A stretch of DNA of 64,000 nucleotides. Source: Desulfobacula sp. (lineage in GTDB: Bacteria > Desulfobacterota > Desulfobacteria > Desulfobacterales > Desulfobacteraceae). The stretch is from positions 1 to 64,000 of the forward strand of contig NZ_JAUWQB010000002.1 of NCBI RefSeq assembly GCF_030611305.1. Reading direction: 5' to 3'. This document shows positions 28,686 through 36,609 of this stretch, piece by piece; position 1 is the first letter of the stretch, and every line of letters begins with the position of its first letter. Made by a program: the position numbers and the translations under genes. The notes under the pieces are model-generated. The model saw nothing but the letters and a program-made list of their open reading frames with translations. It was not told the origin of the DNA and did not search any database.

Positions 28686-29147
28686 ATGAAAACATTTGTT
28701 AAAGATATTATGGTCACTGAATTTGATACAATCCGTTCTGATGAAACTGTTGAAAAAGCCATTCAAATGATTTTAAATGGCAAAATCAGAGAAACAGGTG
28801 ATAAGACCATCAGCCTTATGGTGCTTGATAAAGTGATGATGTTTGTGGGGATAATAACAATGGCTGATATTCTTTATCATCTGCGGCCCGCTTTTTTAAA
28901 TTATGGGATAAGCGGGGAACACGTATCATGGGATGAACAATTTGATATAGCCATGAAAAATCTTAAAGAAAAAGAAGTACGTCAACTTATGAGCATCAAT
29001 ATAGTTGGAGCTTCAGTTGATGAACATCTCATGGTTATACTGGATCGCATGGTAAAAAATAAATACCATAGACTTCCTGTATTAAAGGGTGGGAGGCCTA
29101 TTGGTATTGTATATCTCTCTGATATTTATTTTCATTTTTTTTCATGA
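28686..29147 (+). CDS. CBS-domain pair protein
   Basis: A 153-residue protein made of two CBS motifs: KDIMVTEFDTIRSDETVEKA at the start and VRQLMSINIVGASVDEHLMV in the second half, ending in LPVLKGGRPIGIVYLSDIY. Such pairs bind adenine nucleotides and act as energy sensors. ATG 28686 follows GGAGG, so the in-frame GTG at 28674 is rejected. It precedes the sigma-54 regulator but shares no overlap; a link to that system is possible but unproven. Confidence 0.85.
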   Translation: MKTFVKDIMVTEFDTIRSDETVEKAIQMILNGKIRETGDKTISLMVLDKVMMFVGIITMADILYHLRPAFLNYGISGEHVSWDEQFDIAMKNLKEKEVRQLMSINIVGASVDEHLMVILDRMVKNKYHRLPVLKGGRPIGIVYLSDIYFHFFS

Positions 29148-29180
29148 ATTTCAATTTATCATAGGAGATAATAAAGAATC

Positions 29181-29366
29181 CTGAAAGCACAATCCTCAGG
29201 GGTTGTCCTTGTCCTTGTCCTGGAACTGATCTTTTTTACCAGTGTATGTGCCAGACTTTTTGCTTTAGCACTCTTCAGAGCAACCTTATGGCTTGTTGCA
29301 TGCAGTTTTGCAGCGGCTTCCTGTTTGATCGCACATATCAGCTCACATGATTTGCACCCTGATTGA
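29181..29366 (+). CDS. Possible small membrane protein, non-standard start
   Basis: A 61-residue frame after the CBS gene. It is strongly hydrophobic (VVLVLVLELIFFTSVCARLF, then LWLVACSFAAASCLIAH), consistent with two membrane helices, and ends with TGA at 29364. An AGGAGA site lies at 29164-29169, but the only plausible start is CTG 29181 (stops lie just upstream). It is either a real small protein with a rare start, or a decayed gene. Confidence 0.35.
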   Translation: MKAQSSGVVLVLVLELIFFTSVCARLFALALFRATLWLVACSFAAASCLIAHISSHDLHPD

Positions 29367-29483
29367 TATGGTAGAATATTTACAGGTGATAAACTTTGTT
29401 TGACAACAAGTATTTAATATTTATATACTTTCTTTAATATTTGTCTTTATTTTCGAATCGTGTCAACAAAGAAGGAGACTTGG

Positions 29484-30836
29484 ATGGAACAAACAAGAAT
29501 TCTGGTGGTTGATGATGAGTTGATTATTCGCGAATCCCTTTCCGGCTGGTTGAGAAGAGACGGGTATCATGTAAGCAGTGTGTCAAGTGGTGAAGAAGCT
29601 ATTGAAACGCTAAAAATTAATAGCTTTGACATACTCTTGCTGGACATTCAGATGGATGGCATCAGTGGAATGGATGTCCTTACGCATGTAAAGGAACACT
29701 ATCCCGATATTGACGTGATTATGATCACGGCTTTCGGCTCCATCCCTTCGGCAGTCCAAGCCATGAAATCCCATGCTTTTGATTATCTTCTTAAGCCGTT
29801 TGATCCGGATGAACTCGGGGTGCTCATCCAGAAATTGATTGATCACAGGGCCAGAATAAAAGAAAACCTGTTTTTAAAGGAAGAGTACGAGCAAAGAACC
29901 CGGTTTGAAAGTATGATCGGTCAGTCCCGGCCCATGCAGGAAATTTTCAACATGATAGAAGATGTCAAGGACACGGATACCACGGTTCTGATCACGGGTG
30001 AGACCGGAACGGGAAAAGGCCTTGCCGCCAAGGCCATTCATTCCAATAGCAGGGTTTCCAACGGCCCGTTTGTCAGTGTGAATTGCGGCTCAATTCCAAA
30101 ACATATCATGGAAAGCGAACTCTTCGGTCATCAGAAAGGGGCCTTTACAGATGCCAAGGAAACCCGGAAAGGCCGCCTGGAAATGGCTAGCGGCGGGACA
30201 TTGTTTCTGGATGAAATCGGTGAGATCAGCATGCGGATGCAGATTGATCTTCTCCAGGTTCTGGAGGATAAAATATTTTACAAGGTTGGGGGTACCCAGC
30301 CCCTTTCAGCCGATTTCAGGGTGATTGCGGCGACCAATGCGAGCCTTGAACAGGCCATTAAAAATCGAACATTTCGGGAAGACCTGTATTACCGCCTGAA
30401 TGTCATTGCTTTTACCATGCCGACTTTACGGGAACGAAAAGAAGACATTCCTTTGCTGGCCGAGCATTTTTTGATGAAGACCACCCAGGAGATCAACAGG
30501 GGGGTGGAAAGAATCAGCAGGGATGCCATGGATGAACTCATGCTGTATGAATGGCCCGGAAATGTAAGGGAGCTTTCCAATGCCATTGAAAGAGCGGTGG
30601 TGGTCTGTAAAACCGGTACCATTACCCCATTGGATCTTCCCATTGTAAAGACGCTGGAAAACGAACTGAAAAAGAAGTATTTCTCACTGACTGATGTGGA
30701 AAAACATCATATTACCAAAATTTTGGATGAAACCAGTTGGAATATTTCCAAGAGTTCCACCATCCTTGGTATTGACAGATCAACCCTGTACAATAAGATC
30801 AAACGATATGGCCTGAAAGACTATCGTGACAAATAG
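29484..30836 (+). CDS. Sigma-54-dependent response regulator (NtrC family)
   Basis: A 450-residue regulator with three domains: receiver (ILVVDDELI; phosphoacceptor in ILLLDIQMDG), AAA+ core (Walker A GETGTGKGLA, GAFTDA loop for sigma-54 contact, Walker B GGTLFLDEIGE) and a Fis-type helix-turn-helix (WNISKSSTILGIDRSTLYNK). ATG 29484 has AAGGAG upstream; GTG 29460 is rejected. It probably activates the -24/-12 promoter at 33279 and partners with the PAS kinase at 33605. It is 21 nt upstream of the archaemetzincin gene. Confidence 0.94.
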   Translation: MEQTRILVVDDELIIRESLSGWLRRDGYHVSSVSSGEEAIETLKINSFDILLLDIQMDGISGMDVLTHVKEHYPDIDVIMITAFGSIPSAVQAMKSHAFDYLLKPFDPDELGVLIQKLIDHRARIKENLFLKEEYEQRTRFESMIGQSRPMQEIFNMIEDVKDTDTTVLITGETGTGKGLAAKAIHSNSRVSNGPFVSVNCGSIPKHIMESELFGHQKGAFTDAKETRKGRLEMASGGTLFLDEIGEISMRMQIDLLQVLEDKIFYKVGGTQPLSADFRVIAATNASLEQAIKNRTFREDLYYRLNVIAFTMPTLRERKEDIPLLAEHFLMKTTQEINRGVERISRDAMDELMLYEWPGNVRELSNAIERAVVVCKTGTITPLDLPIVKTLENELKKKYFSLTDVEKHHITKILDETSWNISKSSTILGIDRSTLYNKIKRYGLKDYRDK

Positions 30837-30857
30837 CGATGGTCACAGCATTGGCAA

Positions 30858-31406
30858 ATGAATAATATTGATACCATTATTGTTTCGCCCATTGGGGATA
30901 TCCCGCTCTGGATGACTGACACCATTGCAACGGATGTAGGGGGGTTTTTCAAGTTCAACGCCAGGGTGGAGAAGGTTTTAGATGATATCTTTTTTGCGTA
31001 TGATGCAGAGCGCAATCAGTATCATTCAACAAAAATCCTTGATAAGCTTGCGAAAAATGCACCCAATGATTGCACCAAGATTATTGCCGTGACCAAGGAA
31101 GACCTTTTCATCCCTATTCTCACCCATGTCTATGGTGAGGCCCAGCTTGGGGGAAAAGCCTGCATCATATCGATTGCCAGGCTGATTGCCGACCTTGAAG
31201 TTGAGATTGTAAACAAGGGGTGCAAAAGGATTGTAAAGGAAGCTATCCATGAACTTGGGCATACGTTTGACCTTCGGCACTGTGAAGATGAAATGTGCAT
31301 TATGCACTATTGCAGAAGGCTTGATGATGTTGACAGGAAATCAAGCCAGTTTTGCCGGTATTGCAACATTTTTTTGGCCGACAACATCAAGGCTCTTTGC
31401 AGATAA
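30858..31406 (+). CDS. Archaemetzincin-family zinc metalloprotease
   Basis: A 182-residue predicted protease. The active site reads HELGHTFDLRHC (H131, E132, H135, H141), followed by C142-x4-C147-x-M149-x16-C166-x2-C169, which is the archaemetzincin signature with its structural zinc cluster. The position normally held by glycine (third residue after H135) is Asp138 here. No signal peptide, so it is cytoplasmic. It sits 21 nt behind the sigma-54 regulator and overlaps the converging GcvH-like gene by 20 nt. The substrate is unknown. Confidence 0.9.
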   Translation: MNNIDTIIVSPIGDIPLWMTDTIATDVGGFFKFNARVEKVLDDIFFAYDAERNQYHSTKILDKLAKNAPNDCTKIIAVTKEDLFIPILTHVYGEAQLGGKACIISIARLIADLEVEIVNKGCKRIVKEAIHELGHTFDLRHCEDEMCIMHYCRRLDDVDRKSSQFCRYCNIFLADNIKALCR

Positions 31407-32304
31407 AGAGCTTTAAGAGCCTGTTCCATGAAATTTTTGGCAGGTTCCCAAAAAGATCGGAGCCCAGCCTTCCACCGTCTGCTGCCGCAAGCTGCGTTTC
31501 TTCTTCTAAAAATGCATACAGCCTGTCTACTTCTCTGTTCATGAACGATTTGTTTGAATCCATAAACATCAATTGTTTCAGGTCTTGTTTCAGATTCGGG
31601 CAATAAAGACTTAATACCCATCCGTCTATATACGGATCATGGTTGATCAGGCCCGGGTTTTGATTCACCTGTGAATTGACTTCGGTGATAACCCCGCTGA
31701 CAGGTGAAAAAAATGATGCCTTATGCCCGTTCCTGGATATATGAATGGCATTTTTTCCCTGGAAAACCTGTTTGCCCATCAGAGGAGTTTTAATGGTGGT
31801 AAATTTCCCCAAAACCCTTGAAGCAAAGTCATCAATGCCGATACGAACAGTGTTGTGGTCTTCTATTTTCACCCATGTATGTCCCGAATGGAGATAATAC
31901 CCTACAGGCAGGGATACTCCACTGATATCATTGAACTCTACAGGTTTTAAGACCGTATATACTTTAAACTGATCATGGAAGTATTGATCAAATTCACAAT
32001 CAATACAATTATAGGTTTTGGGACATGTTTTAAAGTCAATGCGGCCTTTCATATGGTGGATGCACGGCCTTCTCGCCAAGGGCTGTTTTTTAAGCTTTTC
32101 TTTCCAGAAAACAAGATTGTCCTTTTTTCCTTGTAAGATCGCACTTTGTTTTTGATGATGTTCGTTTTCGTGGCAGACTTTTCTTAAAGCCCGGTCAAAT
32201 CTGCAGGTTGTACACAAAAAATCCCTTATACATTTTTTTTGTTTAACCACTCCTGCCTGCATCCAGAGACAGGCAGGAGTTTTTTCTTTTAATCTTGTTT
32301 CCAT
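31387..32304 (-). CDS. Cys-rich GcvH-like protein with putative lipoyl lysine
   Basis: A 305-residue protein. The N-terminal 110 residues carry two cysteine modules of identical spacing, C12-x12-C25-x5-C31-x2-C34 and C81-x12-C94-x5-C100-x2-C103, each followed by [RE]-F-D. Residues about 125-235 resemble glycine cleavage H protein (GYYLHSGHTWVKIEDHNTVR; FFSPVSGVITEVN). Lys195 (in GHKASFFSP) sits where H protein carries its lipoyl lysine. The C-terminus has a conserved ADGGRLGSDLFGNLP block shared with its neighbour. AAGGAGG precedes the ATG. It is second in a two-gene operon with its paralogue. No gcvT or gcvP is nearby, so glycine cleavage is unlikely. Confidence 0.8.
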   Translation of the reverse strand: METRLKEKTPACLWMQAGVVKQKKCIRDFLCTTCRFDRALRKVCHENEHHQKQSAILQGKKDNLVFWKEKLKKQPLARRPCIHHMKGRIDFKTCPKTYNCIDCEFDQYFHDQFKVYTVLKPVEFNDISGVSLPVGYYLHSGHTWVKIEDHNTVRIGIDDFASRVLGKFTTIKTPLMGKQVFQGKNAIHISRNGHKASFFSPVSGVITEVNSQVNQNPGLINHDPYIDGWVLSLYCPNLKQDLKQLMFMDSNKSFMNREVDRLYAFLEEETQLAAADGGRLGSDLFGNLPKISWNRLLKLFICKEP

Positions 32305-32319
32305 TTACAGCCTCCTTTT

Positions 32320-33225
32320 TTAAGTTCTAAGAAAGGTGCGGGTCAGGTTATGCCAGCCAAGCGTCGGCAGATTTCCGTATACATCTGCCTTTAACAGACC
32401 GCCATCTGCGCTCAAAGGGCCTGTTACTTTTTCAATCATGCTTTCAAGGGTGGTCACTTCCTCTCCCAGCCATTCCATGCTGTCGTTGTCGGCCATAAGA
32501 TTTTTTACGGCTCCTTTTATATCGGAGTTGTGAATGGTAAAGAGCCATCCGTCACCATAAGGATGATTTTTTGAAAGATCCGGCGATTTTCTGATATTGT
32601 TGTTGACCTCAGTGATGACCCCGTTCACAGGGGAAAGAATATCGGCCAGGTTTTCTTTTCTTTTCAAGCCCCAGCCTACCTTGTCTTTGTTCAGTTCCTG
32701 GCCGGTCAGGGGCAGGTCAAAGGCGTCCGGGCCACCCAGCACCTTGAAGGAGAAGTCATCAAGCCCGATACGGATAAGGCCGCCGCTGTCGATGCTGGCC
32801 CATGTGTGACCGTCGTGAAAATAATATCCGTCGGCAATATCAAAGCCTTTGACATCTTTCATAACCACCATGGAATGACCGGTTTTCGGGGAAAGGATGT
32901 CTTCAAAATACTGATCAAAATCACACCGCTGACAATTGTAGTTCATGGGGCAGATCTTGTTTTCGGTCCTGTTGGTCAGCGCATGCCTGCAGGTTCTGTC
33001 CGTGCTGTCCCTGTTTCTCAAGGCCTCCTGCCAGGAGATGTGTTTGCCGGCCTTTGCCATTTTGGCCATGGAATCATCGTACTTGCAATTGGTGCAATCA
33101 TAAAAATTATTACAGTTTTTTTTCTTTGCAACGCCTGCCTGCATCCAGATACAGGGATGATCGTTTTTGTCTTTTTGGGCTTTCCAGATGTTTTCGGATT
33201 TTTTGGTTCTCATTAATTGTGTCAT
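32320..33225 (-). CDS. Cys-rich GcvH-like paralogue lacking the lipoyl lysine
   Basis: A 301-residue paralogue of the downstream gene, with the same plan: C25-x12-C38-x5-C44-x2-C47 and C79-x12-C92-x5-C98-x2-C101, then a GcvH-like domain (GYYFHDGHTWASIDSGGLIR; ILSPVNGVITEVNNN) and a shared C-terminal block (ADGGLLKADVYGNLP). At the lipoyl position it has Leu193 (ENLADILSP) where the other copy has Lys195, so it probably cannot be lipoylated. The cysteines suggest zinc or iron-sulfur binding. It follows a sigma-54-type promoter at 33279-33294. Confidence 0.8.
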   Translation of the reverse strand: MTQLMRTKKSENIWKAQKDKNDHPCIWMQAGVAKKKNCNNFYDCTNCKYDDSMAKMAKAGKHISWQEALRNRDSTDRTCRHALTNRTENKICPMNYNCQRCDFDQYFEDILSPKTGHSMVVMKDVKGFDIADGYYFHDGHTWASIDSGGLIRIGLDDFSFKVLGGPDAFDLPLTGQELNKDKVGWGLKRKENLADILSPVNGVITEVNNNIRKSPDLSKNHPYGDGWLFTIHNSDIKGAVKNLMADNDSMEWLGEEVTTLESMIEKVTGPLSADGGLLKADVYGNLPTLGWHNLTRTFLRT

Positions 33226-33278
33226 TGTCTTTTCTCCTTTTTATGATTTATTTTTTTGTTCTTTTGCCTATTTAAGAG

Positions 33279-33294
33279 AGCAAAAAGAATACCA
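33279..33294 (-). promoter_or_regulatory. Sigma-54 (-24/-12) promoter of the GcvH-like operon
   Basis: The minus strand reads TGGTATTCTTTTTGCT, with GG and GC at the spacing of the sigma-54 consensus TGGCACG-N4-TTGCW. The -12 GC lies about 55 nt upstream of the first GcvH-like gene. An NtrC-type activator is encoded 2.4 kb away and a kinase gene begins on the other side. Confidence 0.7.
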
Positions 33295-33478
33295 GCCTGA
33301 AAAAAAAGACAAATTTAATATTGATACCCGCGCGAGTTGAGGGATTTGAGATGTGCTGACAAATAAATGCAGCAGATTACCGACATTTTAAATTGTAGAA
33401 TTTTACCACAGCCCATAATGTTCCTTGCGAATCAAGGCGATGAAATCCATTCATCAGCAGGCGTTTTCAATGCCGTTG

Positions 33479-33512
33479 AATTTTCCAACACAGGATTCTA
33501 ATTTTCCAACAC
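33479..33512. repeat. 13-bp direct repeats, candidate activator sites
   Basis: AATTTTCCAACAC occurs exactly at 33479-33491 and 33500-33512, a 21-bp phase equal to two helical turns. They lie about 185-220 bp upstream of the sigma-54 promoter and about 95 bp before the kinase gene. That is a normal distance for enhancer sites of an NtrC-type activator. The rest of 33226-33604 shows no gene. Confidence 0.5.
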
Positions 33513-33604
33513 TTTATTTTTTATCAGAACCTTGCTTTCATAATTCATCCCGTGTTAAAAATTAACTATATTTCCGATTGCTTATAACCCTTTTTTAAAA
33601 GGAT

Positions 33605-34831
33605 GTGATTGTAAAAATGCCTCAAAAAGAGTTACAAACCATTCTCAGTGGTATTAAAGATTTTGTATTAATCATATCCCCGGAAAGGGAGATCCTGGAA
33701 ACAAATGCGGCTTTTTTAAAACATATGAGATGTTCCAGAGAGGATGTCATCGGCCGAAAATGTTTTGAAGTGCTAAAGGAGGATAAAAGGAAACCCAGCA
33801 ATTGTCACAATATATGCCCCCTTGAAGAAGTTATCAGGAATAAAAGACGTTGCCAGATTGAGCTGACAAGGCTGGACAGTGATAACAAACCCCGGTACAC
33901 GGAGTTGACCATATTCCCCATCTGGGAAAAAAAAGGAAAGATTGCTAAATTCATTGAAATCAGCCGGGATATTACCAAGCGTAAGCTGGACGAAGCCTAT
34001 CTTGTCAAAATAGTGGAGGAAAGAACCCGCCAGTTGAAAGAAACCCATGAAAGGCTTCTTCACCAGGATAAAATGGCCTCTTTGGGCAAATTATCCTCGT
34101 CTGTTGTCCATGAAATCAACAACCCCGTTGCCGGCATATTAAATCTTGTGATACTCAGCAAACGGATATTAAAAGAAGACACTATTGATCAAAAAATGAT
34201 TGATCTTTTTTTACAATACCTGGAACTGATGGAGACTGAAACACGAAGGATCAGCCGTATTGTCAGTAATCTTCTGGTGTTTGCGCGTCAGTCGAAAATT
34301 GAACTGACCAAATTTGATGTCAACGATCTGATTGAACAGACTTTGCTATTAAATTCCAACCTTCTAAAAATAAGCCACATCCGTATCATAGAAGAACTTG
34401 AACATAACCTGCCTTTGATCAGCGGTTCTGAGGATCAGTTAAAGCAGGTGCTGATGAACCTGATTTCCAATGCTGTGGAAAGCATGTCAACCTCCAGGAC
34501 AAAGTACCTGACTATTAAAACCTTTAGTAAAAAAAATCAAAAAGCCATTGGATTGCAGATTAAAGATACCGGGTCTGGTATCCAAAAGGGAACCGAATCA
34601 AAAATTTTTGAACCTTTTTTTACCACAAAGAAAAAAAGCAAAGGTGTGGGGCTGGGCCTTTCTGTGGTATATGGGATTATCCAGGAACACGGTGGGAAGA
34701 TTTATGTGGATTCTGTATCAGGAGAGGGAACCTGTTTTTCAATCACCCTTTACCAGGAGCTGGATCCCCAAAAAATAAAATCAAATCTCCCTTTGTCCAC
34801 GGGCACGCCACCGGATAAATTAACCACCTAA
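33605..34831 (+). CDS. Cytoplasmic PAS sensor histidine kinase
   Basis: A 408-residue kinase without membrane segments. An N-terminal PAS domain (about 10-125) carries several cysteines (C53, C67, C71, C83), a pattern that could hold a metal or redox centre. A short coiled linker leads to the HisKA box with H169 (SSSVVHEINNPVAGILN) and HATPase motifs (ISNAVES, DTGSGI, GVGLGLSVVYGI). It starts at GTG 33605, with ATG 33617 as an alternative. It is the obvious partner of the NtrC-type regulator at 29484, and is divergent from the GcvH-like operon. Confidence 0.9.
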   Translation: MIVKMPQKELQTILSGIKDFVLIISPEREILETNAAFLKHMRCSREDVIGRKCFEVLKEDKRKPSNCHNICPLEEVIRNKRRCQIELTRLDSDNKPRYTELTIFPIWEKKGKIAKFIEISRDITKRKLDEAYLVKIVEERTRQLKETHERLLHQDKMASLGKLSSSVVHEINNPVAGILNLVILSKRILKEDTIDQKMIDLFLQYLELMETETRRISRIVSNLLVFARQSKIELTKFDVNDLIEQTLLLNSNLLKISHIRIIEELEHNLPLISGSEDQLKQVLMNLISNAVESMSTSRTKYLTIKTFSKKNQKAIGLQIKDTGSGIQKGTESKIFEPFFTTKKKSKGVGLGLSVVYGIIQEHGGKIYVDSVSGEGTCFSITLYQELDPQKIKSNLPLSTGTPPDKLTT

Positions 34832-34856
34832 TATCTATGATGGCACGGATTACTAT

Positions 34857-35342
34857 TTGGAAAAAGAAATTAAAGATAAAGCAAGATGTCTTATCAGGGA
34901 AACAAGGGTCCTAACCCTTGCTGTTTCAGATAATGATATCCCGTGGTCATCCCCGGTCTATTTTGTGTTTCACGACAATGCCTTCTATTTTTTTTCCAAT
35001 GAAAATTCCAGGCATATACAATACGCAAAAGATCAGAAAATCATTTCTGCTTCTATTTTTCAGGACTCAGACCGGATGGACCAAATTTTTGGATTCCAGA
35101 TGTCAGGGGGGGTTGAGAAAGTATCAAAAAAAAAATTATATCTCACGATTGTCAAAAAATATGTCGCCAAGTTCAGTTTTTTAAAGCAGATATTCGGTCA
35201 CCAGATAATTGAAAACAAGCACTTTTTTTTAGAAAAATTCAAATCACATCTCTATTGCTTTCATCCGGATAAAATTTTTCTGTCAGACAATTCCAGAACA
35301 ACCGATAAGAGAATAAAAATAGATTTGAACAAAATAGTCTGA
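34857..35342 (+). CDS. Pyridoxamine 5'-phosphate oxidase-fold protein
   Basis: A 161-residue protein with the split-barrel flavin-binding pattern: VLTLAVSDNDIPWSSPVYFV, then FYFFSNENSRHIQYAK, typical of PNPOx-like or heme-utilisation-like proteins that bind FMN or F420. The frame has no ATG; TTG 34857 is the likely start although its ribosome site is poor. It lies 25 nt after the kinase and may be in the same transcript. Its activity cannot be predicted. Confidence 0.7.
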   Translation: MEKEIKDKARCLIRETRVLTLAVSDNDIPWSSPVYFVFHDNAFYFFSNENSRHIQYAKDQKIISASIFQDSDRMDQIFGFQMSGGVEKVSKKKLYLTIVKKYVAKFSFLKQIFGHQIIENKHFFLEKFKSHLYCFHPDKIFLSDNSRTTDKRIKIDLNKIV

Positions 35343-35556
35343 CCATTTTTGTAAAGCTCACAAGTTTTATTTCTTAATGAGCAAGACAGCGTCTTTTTAA
35401 TCTTGACTTTTATTCCGGTAAAAAATAACTATTCTAAAATTAACTTATATTTTTTGTTTCAAGGTCGTGGTGGTAGGTATTATCCCGGTCAAAAGCCGGT
35501 TCAAATAATATGGGAACGATGGAAAATGAAATTTTAATAGTATAATGAGAGGATGT

Positions 35557-36609
35557 ATGCGTATTTTTCAAGCTCTGTTGGTTCTGGTCATCATTAATGG
35601 CTCCATGGTTTACGCCCGGGAGCAGCCCCCTGCCAGGGTGGTCATTTCAAAAATTGTTTTTCAAAAGGTGGCCCAGAATCGGTCTTTTATCGGTACGCTT
35701 TATTATGAACGGATCAGTCATGTCTCTTCAGAAGTCTCCGGACTGGTAACCCAAATCGATGTCAAGGCCGGCGATCGGGTTAATAAAGGAACGCCTCTGG
35801 TATATCTGAACACTGAAATACTTGAAAAAGAAATTTTAATTCGCAAAAACCAGATTGATCAGGCTGAACTTTATATAACCCATTCAAAAAAGAATTATGA
35901 ACGAATGGAGTCTTTATATAAAAAAGGCGGGATCAGTGAAAAAGATTATGATGATGCCAGGTTTGTTTATCAAGAGGCCCTTTTAAAAAAAATGTCTGCC
36001 AAAATAATTCTGGAAAAATTGATGATTCAAAAAAGAAAAAGTGTGATTAATGCTCCTTTTGACGGCATTATTCTTGAAAAAAATGTGGATTCAGGAGACT
36101 GGGTCCAGCAGGGGAAACCACTTGCCAGTATCGGGTCCATAAATGACCTTTTTATAAAAGTACCTGTGGCGGAAACTTTGTTGAAGTTTGTTTCCATCGG
36201 TCAAAGCGTACCGGTAACCATCAACGCCTATAACAAAGAAATGACTGGAACCATTGATAATCTGTCTCCGATAGCGGATGCAAAAACCAAAAATGTTTTC
36301 ATAAAAATACGGATTCCCATGTTAACCAAGGTGGCGCAGAACATGTCGGCCACTGTGTTTATTTCCACTGGCAGCAGACAAAAATTGGCCATTATCCCAA
36401 GAGACGCATTAATCAAGTTTCAGGGGAAGGATTTTATTTATACGATAAAAGAAGAAAAGGCGGTTCAGTTGCCGGTAAATATCGTGACCTATCTGGGTAA
36501 CAGGATCGGTGCGGATAATAAGCATTTTACAGAGGGTCTGCCCGTAATAGTTGAAGGGAACGAACGATTGCGCCCTGGTCAGTCCGTTACCATTGTTGGA
36601 GAAGATTAG
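35557..36609 (+). CDS. RND efflux membrane-fusion (adaptor) protein
   Basis: A 350-residue periplasmic adaptor. A signal peptide (MRIFQALLVLVIINGSMVYA) is followed by lipoyl-like halves (GLVTQIDVKAGDRVNKGTPL and DGIILEKNVDSGDWVQQGKP) around a coiled-coil hairpin, and a beta-barrel. ATG 35557 has AGAGGA upstream; ATG 35545 does not. It links the RND pump to an outer-membrane channel that is not encoded here. The pump gene starts directly after its stop codon. Confidence 0.9.
   Translation: MRIFQALLVLVIINGSMVYAREQPPARVVISKIVFQKVAQNRSFIGTLYYERISHVSSEVSGLVTQIDVKAGDRVNKGTPLVYLNTEILEKEILIRKNQIDQAELYITHSKKNYERMESLYKKGGISEKDYDDARFVYQEALLKKMSAKIILEKLMIQKRKSVINAPFDGIILEKNVDSGDWVQQGKPLASIGSINDLFIKVPVAETLLKFVSIGQSVPVTINAYNKEMTGTIDNLSPIADAKTKNVFIKIRIPMLTKVAQNMSATVFISTGSRQKLAIIPRDALIKFQGKDFIYTIKEEKAVQLPVNIVTYLGNRIGADNKHFTEGLPVIVEGNERLRPGQSVTIVGED

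Noticed and set aside
30100-30190. GAFTDA in place of GAFTGA in the NtrC-type regulator, as a sign of inactivity
   Set aside because: This variant is common in active sigma-54 activators, so it is not evidence of loss.
35383-35400. Terminator after the PNPOx-like gene
   Set aside because: The stem is only 5 bp; too weak to report.
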